Assembly: GCA_021816665.1 (NCBI GenBank)
Contig: JAKAXI010000066.1
Span: 1-8,666 of the forward strand
DNA from: Bacillota bacterium
GTDB taxonomy: Bacteria > Bacillota > Bacilli > Alicyclobacillales > Alicyclobacillaceae
Reading direction: 5' to 3'
DNA: 8,666 nucleotides
Shown here: positions 1 to 6,065 of the stretch, one piece after another
Position numbering within the stretch: the stretch's first letter is position 1
Layout: each line of letters opens with the position of its first letter
The notes under the pieces: model-generated
The model's input: the letters and a program-made list of their open reading frames with translations, nothing else
Told to the model about the DNA's origin: nothing
Database searches by the model: none
Translations under genes and position numbers: made by a program

Positions 1-1567
1 TCGCGATCACCCGGTGCAACACGTGCGGACGCAGCCGGAAGCCGCGGTTTGCCAAGGTCAGTGCGTAGTCTGCGAGCTGCATCGGCGTGAACTGCTGATT
101 TTGGCCAATCGCGGCCGCTGCCACGTCGTACAGGGTCCCTTTGTCGTAGTAGTAGCCCTCGCGGTTCAACTCTTCCTTCGCGTGCGCCACGCTGTATTGA
201 CGGAGGTTGTCGTACAAGCGGCCACTTACTTCATAGGGCAGGTCGATCCCGGTCAGCGGACCGAGGCCGAACACCGCCTCCGCGTCGAACAACCAATTAA
301 GCGCACGGATGCGGTCGTAAACGATCCAGCGGCCCACCGACTCGCCTTGGGGGGGGCCGTCGTGCCAGTGCGCGAGCCACATGCCCATGTCGTACATAAA
401 CGTGTCGCACGACTCTGCGATCGCGCCGACTGGCCCCACGACGCCGTGTCCTCGCGGCTGCCAGTCCATCATCTTCGACTCGCCGACCACTTCGTACCCG
501 TGGTCGTGAATGCGCGTGTCCGGCGTGATCACGCCGTGTTGCAGTCCGACCAAGACGTTGACTGGTTTCACGGTCGACCCCGGAGCGCGCGGACTTTGCA
601 AGACGTGGTTAATCATCGGCGTCAGCGAACCGTTGAGGTACGCAGCGTGCACTTCATAGCTCTTGCCCGAGTTGTACCAAGATGGGTTGTAGTACGGATA
701 GCTGACCATGGACAGGACTCCGCCCGTCCGCACATCGAGCAGGACAGCCTCTGCATCACGCGGATTGTAGTGGTATTTGGCCTTGACGTGCCGCAGTTCA
801 TCGACGACGATTTCCTGTGCCGTCGCTTGCAGGTGGCCGTCCAACGTCAGTTCGACATTGTTGCCAGCGACAGGCGGCGGGTCAAGACCAAGGTCGGACT
901 TCGGCACCCCGAACCCGTTCAGCGTCAGCACGCGCTCGCCGAGGTGTCCGTGCAGTACAGATTCGTAGCTACGCTCAACTCCGTCGATACCAACCCACTC
1001 ATCGAGCAGGTAACCCTTGTCCGCGTACGTCTTCGCCTCAGCGGCAGGCACAGGATGAACATAGCCAATCACGTGCCCAGCCAGACTGCCATAGCGGTAG
1101 GCACGTTTCGGGTCCTCGATGATCCGCAGCCCCGGCAGTGACGACTGGTGCTCCACGATGTACGTCACTTGTTCCGGCGTGGCGTTCTGGAGTATGCGCA
1201 CTTGCGTCGAACCGGGGTCTTTGTGTTCCATCAAGTCTTCCAAATGAGCAGCAGAAGTATGGAACAAGGGTGCAATTTGTCTCGCCATCGCCGCATAGTT
1301 TTGACGCTTCGAGTTAAAGCGGGTCAGAACGAGGCTAAACGACGGTTGGTCGTAGGCGAGTAAGTGATGCTGCGCATCGTAGATGCGCCCGCGGGAAGGC
1401 AGCACAGGTAGTTTGGCAAAGGTGGTCGTGCTGGCATCAGAGTGAAAACTCTCTCCTTTGACAATCTGCAGATACGCCAACCGCAGCACCAGCACCGAGA
1501 GCGTGAGAAACATGACGAGGTACAACACCTGGATCCGCCCTTGTTTTGGGTGATCGTCCGTTGGCAA
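1..1567 (-). CDS. Penicillin-binding protein 2-like transpeptidase (class B PBP), 3' end cut by window edge
   Basis: Membrane-anchored D,D-transpeptidase that cross-links peptidoglycan on the outer face of the membrane. The minus frame is open from the left edge to about 1594. Translated from 1567 it has a short cytoplasmic tail, a membrane segment at about residues 13-33 (VLYLVMFLTLSVLVLRLAYL), a PBP-dimer start SRGRIYDAQHHLLAYD, and a transpeptidase domain with the catalytic STVK box (Ser331, Lys334; serine codon 577-575). The second box is Ser386-Cys-Asp388. Residue 522 is the last complete codon, so the KTG box lies just outside the window. Start choice: TTG at 1567 has an excellent Shine-Dalgarno run (AGGGAGGAGGGGG, 1585-1573) 5 bases upstream, whereas the in-frame ATG at 1594 has none. 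Known of the family: PBP2-type proteins serve elongation or sporulation wall synthesis, and Ser331 lies close to the active serine of E. coli PBP2 (Ser330). An mrdA/pbpA-type identity is likely, but the exact paralogue is not decided. It has no same-strand partner in view and is divergent from nfo. Confidence 0.93.
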   Translation of the reverse strand, partial: MPTDDHPKQGRIQVLYLVMFLTLSVLVLRLAYLQIVKGESFHSDASTTTFAKLPVLPSRGRIYDAQHHLLAYDQPSFSLVLTRFNSKRQNYAAMARQIAPLFHTSAAHLEDLMEHKDPGSTQVRILQNATPEQVTYIVEHQSSLPGLRIIEDPKRAYRYGSLAGHVIGYVHPVPAAEAKTYADKGYLLDEWVGIDGVERSYESVLHGHLGERVLTLNGFGVPKSDLGLDPPPVAGNNVELTLDGHLQATAQEIVVDELRHVKAKYHYNPRDAEAVLLDVRTGGVLSMVSYPYYNPSWYNSGKSYEVHAAYLNGSLTPMINHVLQSPRAPGSTVKPVNVLVGLQHGVITPDTRIHDHGYEVVGESKMMDWQPRGHGVVGPVGAIAESCDTFMYDMGMWLAHWHDGPPQGESVGRWIVYDRIRALNWLFDAEAVFGLGPLTGIDLPYEVSGRLYDNLRQYSVAHAKEELNREGYYYDKGTLYDVAAAAIGQNQQFTPMQLADYALTLANRGFRLRPHVLHRVIA

Positions 1568-1572
1568 AGATG

Positions 1573-1585
1573 CCCCCTCCTCCCT
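1573..1585 (-). promoter_or_regulatory. Shine-Dalgarno site of the PBP gene that selects the TTG start
   Basis: On the minus strand this reads AGGGAGGAGGGGG and ends 5 bases before TTG at 1567. It lies inside the reading frame that would begin at ATG 1594, which has no purine run in front of it. Translation therefore most likely starts at the TTG. Confidence 0.7.
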
Positions 1586-1609
1586 CAGTAGCATGTCTCG
1601 AGAGAAAAC

Positions 1610-1618
1610 TGGTATGCT
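1610..1618 (+). promoter_or_regulatory. Possible extended -10 promoter for nfo
   Basis: The motif TGG-TATGCT fits an extended -10 (TGn followed by a TATAAT-like hexamer with 4 of 6 matches). No -35 hexamer is recognisable 17 bases upstream. Transcription would start near 1625, leaving a very short leader that just contains the GAGGAGGG ribosome site (1625-1632). It is one of few candidates in the 74-base divergent gap. Confidence 0.25.
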
Positions 1619-1641
1619 GACGTCGAGGAGGGTGCATCCGA

Positions 1642-2502
1642 ATGACCGATCAAACGAGACCAGAAATTCTCTTAGGCGCTAACGTTTCCATTGCAAAAAC
1701 CGGGCTCTTGGCGGCAGTCCAAGAGACGATTGAATACGACGCAAACACGTTTATGATTTACACCCGCAGCAACCGCGGTGGGAAGGCACGGCCGATCGAA
1801 CAGTTTAACCGCGACGAAGCGCTCGCTCTTATGGCAGAGCACGGAATATTTGATCCCGTTGTCCACCTGTCCTACCTTGTCAATTTGGCGAGTCAGAAAC
1901 AGGAGACCTGGGAATACGGGATCGATGTGCTGACCGAGGAAATCGCGCGCGTTGAGTACCTCGGTTTTCGCTACATCGTCATGCACCCAGGGAGTCACGT
2001 GGGAGAAGGCGAAGAAGCCGGTGTCGCGCGCATCATCGAAGCGCTCAATCACATTCTCAGTGGCGACGAAAAACTGTGGCTGTGTCTTGAGACGATGGCT
2101 GGCGACGGGTCGAAAGTCGGCAACTCGCTGGAACAAATCGCTGAGATCATCAACGGCGTAAAGCATGAGGACAAGCTTGCGGTGTGCATCGACACCTGCC
2201 ACAACTACAGCTTCGGGTACGACGTCGTGAACGACTTCGACGGGTTTCTCGAGCAGTTTGACCGCGTGATTGGCCTCGACCGGTTGAAGGTGGCCCACAT
2301 CAACGACTCCAAGAATCCATTCGAGTCGCGCAAAGACCGCCACGCCAACATCGGCGAGGGCACGCTTGGAAAAGACGCGATCTACCGGATCGTTCACCAC
2401 GAGGCGCTGCGCGGCATTCCACAGATTCTCGAGACGCCAGCTGGGAAGTACCGAGAGGAGATTGACGTGTTGCTCGACCGCGCGCCGCGGGCAGCTGAGT
2501 AA
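1642..2502 (+). CDS. nfo: Endonuclease IV (AP endonuclease, base excision repair)
   Basis: Zinc-dependent class II AP endonuclease. It cuts the backbone 5' of abasic sites and trims blocked 3' ends in cytoplasmic base excision repair. The 286-residue protein has family length and a TIM-barrel pattern. All nine metal ligands can be matched to E. coli Nfo: His75 (VVHLSYLVNL), His115 (MHPGSHVGEG), Glu150 (LETMAGDG), Asp184 and His187 (CIDTCH), His219 (HINDSKN), Asp232 and His234 (KDRHANIGEG) and Glu264 (ILETPAG). Spacings between them agree with the E. coli enzyme within one or two residues. After DTCH the sequence is NYSFGYD rather than the THDAGYD common in Firmicutes. The start ATG has GAGGAGGG at 1625-1632, 9 bases upstream. 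The gene is divergent from the PBP gene and convergent with the helical membrane protein. A long antisense open frame over it is a shadow. Confidence 0.97.
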   Translation: MTDQTRPEILLGANVSIAKTGLLAAVQETIEYDANTFMIYTRSNRGGKARPIEQFNRDEALALMAEHGIFDPVVHLSYLVNLASQKQETWEYGIDVLTEEIARVEYLGFRYIVMHPGSHVGEGEEAGVARIIEALNHILSGDEKLWLCLETMAGDGSKVGNSLEQIAEIINGVKHEDKLAVCIDTCHNYSFGYDVVNDFDGFLEQFDRVIGLDRLKVAHINDSKNPFESRKDRHANIGEGTLGKDAIYRIVHHEALRGIPQILETPAGKYREEIDVLLDRAPRAAE

Positions 2503-2566
2503 ACTGCGTAGCGTGCGTTGCACAGTGTCAGATGGGGTCCGCACCTGCGTTTGCCCCCTCGCGCCC

Positions 2567-2628
2567 CCGGGCTATGACCAGCTCAGACTAAGCAGACCCA
2601 TGAAGACCTCTGACTGTCACCAGCCCGG
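2567..2628. terminator. Imperfect hairpin between convergent genes, possible bidirectional terminator
   Basis: Outer arms CCGGGCT (2567-2573) and AGCCCGG (2622-2628) are perfect complements. Inside them TGAC (2575-2578) can pair with GTCA (2616-2619), and TCAGA (2583-2587) with TCTGA (2609-2613), leaving a loop of about 21 bases. It lies between the stop of nfo and the stop of the minus-strand gene, whose TGA (2619-2617) is inside the stem. No clear T-run follows on either strand, so intrinsic termination is only a possibility. Confidence 0.35.
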
Positions 2629-4269
2629 ACCGTCGTAGCGGGACATCTCGGCTAGCGCCTCAGCCATGGCGAGCGCTGACCAAGCGGCACCCGCCAAGTC
2701 CCCCGTATCCAGCTGTTGCTGCACCCGCCCGCGCCGATTCGACCACGGCGCGGGAATGTCCGTGCCGTGCCGCCGCACGAGTTGGTCGAGGTGCTGTTGC
2801 AACATCTCATCGACACTCTGACGCGACACGACGAGCGCGTCGACAACACGTTCTTCAGCTTCCACCCTTGCCTCCAGGCTGCGCAGTCGCGCGTCGTCTT
2901 GTGTATTCCCTTGGCCGCGCAGTGCCAACACGTCCGACTGCCAGCCAGACCACTTTTGGTACTCTTCGTGCGTGGCTAGGTCGGCACCCGCGAGCTTCTT
3001 CAATACGTCTGCGATCGTCCGTTCCAGTGCATCGAGACGCGCCCCCCACTCTGCAAGCGCCCGTTTCGCAGCGGCGGCGCGCAGGTCGAGGTCGCGCTTT
3101 TGCTCCTGTCCTTCTGCCAACGCCTCAAGCAGCGCGTCAGCCTGCGCAATCTCGTCGTATGCCCCGTCTGACGTCTGGTCCACCGAAGCAAGCAACTCTT
3201 CCGAACGCCTCAACCACTGCTGCACCTGTCCACGAGTAGACGCGGCATCCGTAGCGTCTGACAACACAGCGAGGTCGAGCGCGGACTGTGTATCCGGGGC
3301 CTGCCACGAGTCGCGCAATGCTCTCACACGTGCGGCCATGTGGCTCAACCGCTCTCTGCGCGATTGCGGATCAGCGAGAAAGTTCAACAGCTGCGTCGCC
3401 CGGTTGATCCGTTCCGTCAGTGAACTGCGCAGTCGTTGAACGAGTGGCTCCATGGCCGAATCCGCTACCTCTGCTGAGGAAAGCGCACGGATCTGCTGCA
3501 CGTCCTTGGCGGCATCGAGCAAGTCTCGGTACGTACCGGTTGCCGTACCGTGTTGGTCCGCCAACCTCTGCACGCAGAGCGTGAGGATCTTTTGTCGCTC
3601 CTCACCGTGTTGTTGCCAGTCCTGCCACGTCTGCAGGCGCAGCGAGGCGCTTTCCCAAGCCACAACCGTCCCGTGAACTTGTGCGAGGTCTCCCGCTCGT
3701 TTCACATCGTCCATCTCGGCCGAAAGGTGCGTAAACACGGCGTCCACCGCTTGCCACTCCTTGGGCCACGACGCCGGGATGGCGTCTCCAAGCAATCGCC
3801 GTATGGACTCCTTGACTGCGCTCCAGGACTGCTCTACAGCCGATACTTGCGCACTCGCGCGGACAAGCAGGTCAGACAATTGGCGCACGTTCTGCTGCAC
3901 GGCCCCGATTCGTTTCTCGATGTCCTCATAGGTTTCGATCACTTCAGCGACAGCCACCATGTTTGTCAACGACGGGACAAACCGCGCGGCCCCGTTGGTC
4001 CCGTCGAGTCGGCGGTTGGCAGAAGCGAAGTCGGCAGCGAGTTTCTTGACGGTGGCCGCTGTTTGCTTGGCCAAAGCCGCAGCTTCTCCAGCACGGAACG
4101 CCTCCGAAAAATCCGTCTCCGTCTGCAACTGCAGCAGTGGTCCACTCAGCGCGCCACGCAGGTCTTTCGCTTTTTGAACGCGTCGCGACAACTCCCCCAC
4201 TCGCTGCAAGAAGCTGACGATGCCAAGCAGGATGACCAGCACAACGCCGATGAGCACCACCCACACCAA
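2617..4269 (-). CDS. Single-pass membrane protein with long helical cytoplasmic domain, EzrA-like architecture, function unknown
   Basis: I do not recognise this family by sequence. The 550-residue product begins with one hydrophobic segment (residues about 2-21, VWVVLIGVVLVILLGIVSFL). The rest is charged, Ala/Gln/Leu-rich and almost free of Pro and Gly, as expected for bundled helices or coiled coil. Tryptophans recur about once per helix. A short motif occurs twice, GDAIPASW (161-168) and GTDIPAPW (502-509), suggesting spectrin-like repeat units. The N-terminal anchor, length near 560 and all-helical body match the layout of EzrA, the FtsZ-ring regulator of Firmicutes, but no EzrA signature is clear, so the link is an inference. 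The start codon is TTG at 4269, with GAGGAG 9 bases upstream and no better in-frame start further up. It diverges from the LysM-3D gene and converges on nfo. Long plus-strand frames inside it are shadows. Confidence 0.85.
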   Translation of the reverse strand: MVWVVLIGVVLVILLGIVSFLQRVGELSRRVQKAKDLRGALSGPLLQLQTETDFSEAFRAGEAAALAKQTAATVKKLAADFASANRRLDGTNGAARFVPSLTNMVAVAEVIETYEDIEKRIGAVQQNVRQLSDLLVRASAQVSAVEQSWSAVKESIRRLLGDAIPASWPKEWQAVDAVFTHLSAEMDDVKRAGDLAQVHGTVVAWESASLRLQTWQDWQQHGEERQKILTLCVQRLADQHGTATGTYRDLLDAAKDVQQIRALSSAEVADSAMEPLVQRLRSSLTERINRATQLLNFLADPQSRRERLSHMAARVRALRDSWQAPDTQSALDLAVLSDATDAASTRGQVQQWLRRSEELLASVDQTSDGAYDEIAQADALLEALAEGQEQKRDLDLRAAAAKRALAEWGARLDALERTIADVLKKLAGADLATHEEYQKWSGWQSDVLALRGQGNTQDDARLRSLEARVEAEERVVDALVVSRQSVDEMLQQHLDQLVRRHGTDIPAPWSNRRGRVQQQLDTGDLAGAAWSALAMAEALAEMSRYDGPGW

Positions 4270-4305
4270 TCTTGACCACTCCTCTCATCTCAACTCTCTC
4301 AAAAA

Positions 4306-4346
4306 GGTTTAAAAGCTAGTGAAACCGTCCATGCTGATGGCAACGG
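4306..4346 (+). promoter_or_regulatory. Foldable leader upstream of the LysM-3D gene with two competing stems
   Basis: Stem A pairs GGTTT (4306-4310) with AAACC (4322-4326). Stem B pairs CCGTCCAT (4325-4332) with ATGG (4337-4340) and ACGG (4343-4346), with a GCTG loop and a two-base bulge. The stems share bases 4325-4326, so only one can form fully. A G-rich stretch AACGGGGGTAAGG follows. LysM/3D wall hydrolase genes are often preceded by c-di-AMP (ydaO) riboswitches, but the conserved ydaO segments are not found here, so no known class is claimed. On the other strand the same DNA is upstream of the helical membrane protein gene. Confidence 0.25.
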
Positions 4347-4388
4347 GGGTAAGGAAAGTTCGACAAATGGAGAGGAGAAACACGGTTC

Positions 4389-5120
4389 ATGCACAAGAGT
4401 CCCTATGTTTGGCTGTCTGCAATTGTCGCCCTGGTTGCCACACCGATCGTGGCGTTAGCAGGTGTTTTCCGGCCCATGTCGCCGGCGGGCACACCCCTTG
4501 CTCTGTCCCAAACACAGACCCGGGAATACACAGTACGCCCCGGCGACACGCTGTGGAATCTATCGAAAGTGCTTGGCGTTTCAGTTCAGTCGTTGATGGT
4601 AGATGTAGGTCTCCAAGACCCACGACAGCTTCGCGCCGGTCAGAAAATTTTTTACACCGTGAACGGGGCCGCAACTTCAGGCTCTGACACGCAACCTTCC
4701 AATCCAGGGAGACCACTCGCCGGGTTAATCGGTGAAGCGTCCCTCACGAGTCGAAATCAAAGCTCTGTTGGGTTGTCAAACATTCAAGTCCTGCACTGTG
4801 AGTTGACAGCGTACACGGCGGGTCCCGAATCAACAGGTAAGCGGCCCGGCGACCCCGGCTACGACATCACGTCGACGGGCGTACCTGCAATTCAGGGGAT
4901 CACGGTCGCGGTCGACCCAAGTGTCATTCCATACGGCACAAAACTGTACATCCCTGGTGTCGGTTACCGCATTGCCCAAGACACCGGCGGCGCCATCATC
5001 GGCGATCACATCGACGTCTTTTTCAACAGCGTTCAAGTCGCGCTAGACTTCGGCGTGAAGCGCAACGTGCCAGTGTACATCTTGCCGTCATGGTACCGCA
5101 TACCGGGATGGGGCTTGTAA
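4389..5120 (+). CDS. Secreted LysM and 3D-domain cell-wall protein (probable peptidoglycan hydrolase)
   Basis: The 243-residue product has a signal peptide (residues 1 to about 25: KS, then a hydrophobic core ending VALAG). A LysM peptidoglycan-binding module follows at about 46-90 (YTVRPGDTLWNLSKVLGVS ... LRAGQKI), then a Ser/Asn/Gly linker and a C-terminal 3D domain from about 136. The 3D domain is named for three conserved aspartates, all visible: Asp176 (VAVDPSVIPYG), Asp198 (AQDTGG) and Asp209 (HIDVFF). The AYTAGPESTGK and GDPGYDITSTG stretches are typical of YocH/YuiC-type and Rpf-like proteins. Known of the family: an MltA-like double-psi barrel fold with muralytic transglycosylase activity. 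It would act outside the membrane on peptidoglycan. The start ATG is preceded by GGAGAGGAG (4369-4377), a rather long 11-base spacing. No intrinsic terminator is obvious on its strand before the convergent Rieske gene. Confidence 0.94.
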   Translation: MHKSPYVWLSAIVALVATPIVALAGVFRPMSPAGTPLALSQTQTREYTVRPGDTLWNLSKVLGVSVQSLMVDVGLQDPRQLRAGQKIFYTVNGAATSGSDTQPSNPGRPLAGLIGEASLTSRNQSSVGLSNIQVLHCELTAYTAGPESTGKRPGDPGYDITSTGVPAIQGITVAVDPSVIPYGTKLYIPGVGYRIAQDTGGAIIGDHIDVFFNSVQVALDFGVKRNVPVYILPSWYRIPGWGL

Positions 5121-5170
5121 ACTTCAGCTTTTAGTGTAGCGGAATAGGGGGGAAAAGCAACGCAGCAAAA

Positions 5171-5198
5171 TTTCTAAAACAGTCGTGTCCGGCGACTG
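5171..5198 (-). terminator. Rho-independent terminator of the Rieske gene
   Basis: On the minus strand, about 35 bases beyond the Rieske stop, CAGTCG (5198-5193) pairs with CGACTG (5185-5180) around a 7-base loop. It is followed at once by TTTTAGAAA and then TTTT. The T-run appears on this strand only, so it serves the minus-strand gene. The stem is short (6 bp) but perfect. Confidence 0.55.
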
Positions 5199-5231
5199 AT
5201 GAATGTGAGCCGGTGGTGTGTCCGAACGGGA

Positions 5232-5540
5232 TCAGTACAATTTGATCCAAACTTCGTGACCGCGGATGTCGAGTGGATATGGCTTCACAGGTTCAACGCA
5301 CGGAAATGCTGTGGCCTGCCCAGACTTCACGTTGAACTTCCCCCCGTGTGCGGGGCACATCACCGTGTGTTGGTTTAGAGACCCGGCCGAAAGCAGTCGC
5401 CCCGAGTGCGAACAAAGATCAGACGTCGCATAAAATCCATCCACTGTGTGGTATAGAGCAATCTTTTTGTGTCCGATCACAAATCCTTTGATCTGTCCAA
5501 CTTCAACTTCACTCGTCGCTGCCAGTCGAACCCAATTCAT
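5232..5540 (-). CDS. Small Rieske [2Fe-2S] ferredoxin-like protein
   Basis: A 102-residue stand-alone Rieske protein. The cluster ligands are Cys43-Ser-His45 (CSHSGRLLSAG) and Cys62-Pro-Ala-His65 (CPAHGGKFNVKSG), the C-x-H ... C-x-x-H pattern with about 16 residues between. They are followed by the family tail ATAFPCVEPVKPYPL and a final strand EVWIKLY. It resembles electron-transfer ferredoxins of aromatic-ring dioxygenases and NirD-like proteins, and is cytoplasmic with no signal or membrane segment. No oxygenase, reductase or nitrite reductase lies beside it, so its partner is unknown. Start choice: ATG at 5540 has AGAGGAAAG upstream and begins in family register (MNWVRLAATSEVEVGQ). The same frame runs up to a TTG at 5600, but the -10 element of its promoter (5585-5580) lies within that extension, so the longer form is unlikely. 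It appears monocistronic, with its own promoter and terminator. Confidence 0.92.
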   Translation of the reverse strand: MNWVRLAATSEVEVGQIKGFVIGHKKIALYHTVDGFYATSDLCSHSGRLLSAGSLNQHTVMCPAHGGKFNVKSGQATAFPCVEPVKPYPLDIRGHEVWIKLY

Positions 5541-5579
5541 AGTCTGCTTTCCTCTCGCAAAAACGGTTGTAAATTCTTT

Positions 5580-5608
5580 ATTGTACTCAGAGCGCGTCAA
5601 TACTTCAA
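5580..5608 (-). promoter_or_regulatory. Sigma-A-type promoter of the Rieske gene
   Basis: On the minus strand TTGAAG (5608-5603) and TACAAT (5585-5580) are separated by exactly 17 bases. Each hexamer matches the housekeeping consensus at 4 to 5 of 6 positions. Transcription would begin near 5573, giving a leader of about 30 bases before the ATG at 5540. Confidence 0.6.
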
Positions 5609-5611
5609 TCG

Positions 5612-5625
5612 CTCACGGTCGTGAG
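5612..5625. repeat. Perfect inverted repeat abutting the Rieske -35 box, possible operator
   Basis: CTCACG-GT-CGTGAG: two perfect 6-base arms around a 2-base centre, 3 bases upstream of the -35 hexamer on the minus strand. A 2-base loop is too tight for a good RNA hairpin and no T-run follows. A dimeric DNA-binding protein is therefore the more natural reading. Confidence 0.4.
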
Positions 5626-5686
5626 TCACAACGTCGAGCTGTTCAAGCCGCACTCATCAGCGTGGAAACGTGCGCCGATGCGACGA

Positions 5687-5717
5687 GAGGACAGTCCGAA
5701 TGACCCAGACCGTCCTC
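5687..5717. repeat. 10-bp inverted repeat downstream of the SHOCT gene, possible terminator hairpin
   Basis: GAGGACAGTC (5687-5696) and GACCGTCCTC (5708-5717) are complementary except for one position, around an 11-base loop. On the minus strand the odd pair is a G-U wobble, so all ten pairs form in a transcript coming from the SHOCT gene. On the plus strand it is an A-C mismatch. No T-run follows on the minus strand. It may end or protect the SHOCT message about 40 bases after its stop. Confidence 0.35.
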
Positions 5718-5757
5718 CCTGTTTGTACGTTGTTCAGTTTGTGGACCACCCTAAATT

Positions 5758-6051
5758 TCATTCCTTGTCACGCAAGACTGAGTGCAGGCGGGTGTACTCC
5801 TCCTCTGTGATGTCGCCGTTTGCCAATCGCCGCTTCAAAATGGCTTCCGGGTCGGACTCTGGGCTGTACGAAGAGTACCCGTACCCTGACCGCATTGGCG
5901 TGTCGCACCCAAGCGGACCCAACCCGCGACCACGCCGAAAGAACAGCAGTCGCACTAGAAGTGCGCAAAGTGCTAAGAAGAGCAAAAATCCGAAGGGAAA
6001 GAAGAAGAAGAAGGGGAAGAACCCCATACCCGGGTGAACACCTGACCACAT
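5758..6051 (-). CDS. SHOCT-domain small membrane protein
   Basis: A 97-residue protein. Residues about 10-38 form one very hydrophobic, Phe-rich membrane segment (FFPFFFFFPFGFLLFLALC), followed by an Arg/Gly-rich turn (RRGRGLG) and a flexible Tyr/Ser stretch. A C-terminal SHOCT domain lies at about 66-94 (DPEAILKRRLANGDITEEEYTRLHSVL). SHOCT is a short helical domain found at protein C-termini and thought to mediate oligomerisation. The molecular role of these small proteins is not established. The ATG has a near-perfect ribosome site (AAGGAGGAA, 6 bases upstream). A 32-base inverted repeat lies just before that site. The gene is divergent from the two-component operon, so it could belong to the same regulon, but this is inference. 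Confidence 0.88.
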   Translation of the reverse strand: MWSGVHPGMGFFPFFFFFPFGFLLFLALCALLVRLLFFRRGRGLGPLGCDTPMRSGYGYSSYSPESDPEAILKRRLANGDITEEEYTRLHSVLRDKE

Positions 6052-6065
6052 AGACCATTCCTCCT

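Noticed and set aside
14..1141. 375-codon plus-strand open frame
   Set aside because: It is antisense to the PBP2-like gene, which carries the membrane anchor and STVK box. The plus frame has no recognisable domain and an Arg/Val/His-rich composition typical of a shadow in GC-rich DNA.
1672..2544. 290-codon minus-strand open frame
   Set aside because: It covers nfo on the opposite strand. Endonuclease IV has all nine metal ligands, and the antisense product resembles nothing.
3550..4275. 241-codon plus-strand open frame
   Set aside because: It is a shadow of the helical membrane protein, ending in a His/Gln-rich tail opposite the hydrophobic N-terminus of the real gene, with no good ribosome site.
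4306..4388. c-di-AMP (ydaO-type) riboswitch before the LysM-3D gene
   Set aside because: It was expected from the gene type, and AACGGGGGT is faintly similar, but the GGGGTGAATC-like and 3' conserved segments are missing and the leader is short. Kept only as an unclassified foldable leader.
5229..5248. GGATCA/TGATCC inverted repeat around the Rieske stop codon
   Set aside because: The stem is short and AT-rich with no T-run, and a better terminator lies about 35 bases further along.
5591..5600. TTG at 5600 as start of the Rieske protein
   Set aside because: The extension would contain the -10 element of the gene's own promoter and lies upstream of the likely transcription start. The ATG at 5540 has a proper ribosome site.
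5621..6037. 138-codon plus-strand frame with a Lys/Arg-rich basic tail
   Set aside because: The basic tail is only the antisense of the Phe-rich membrane segment of the SHOCT protein. The minus-strand gene has a strong ribosome site and a known domain.
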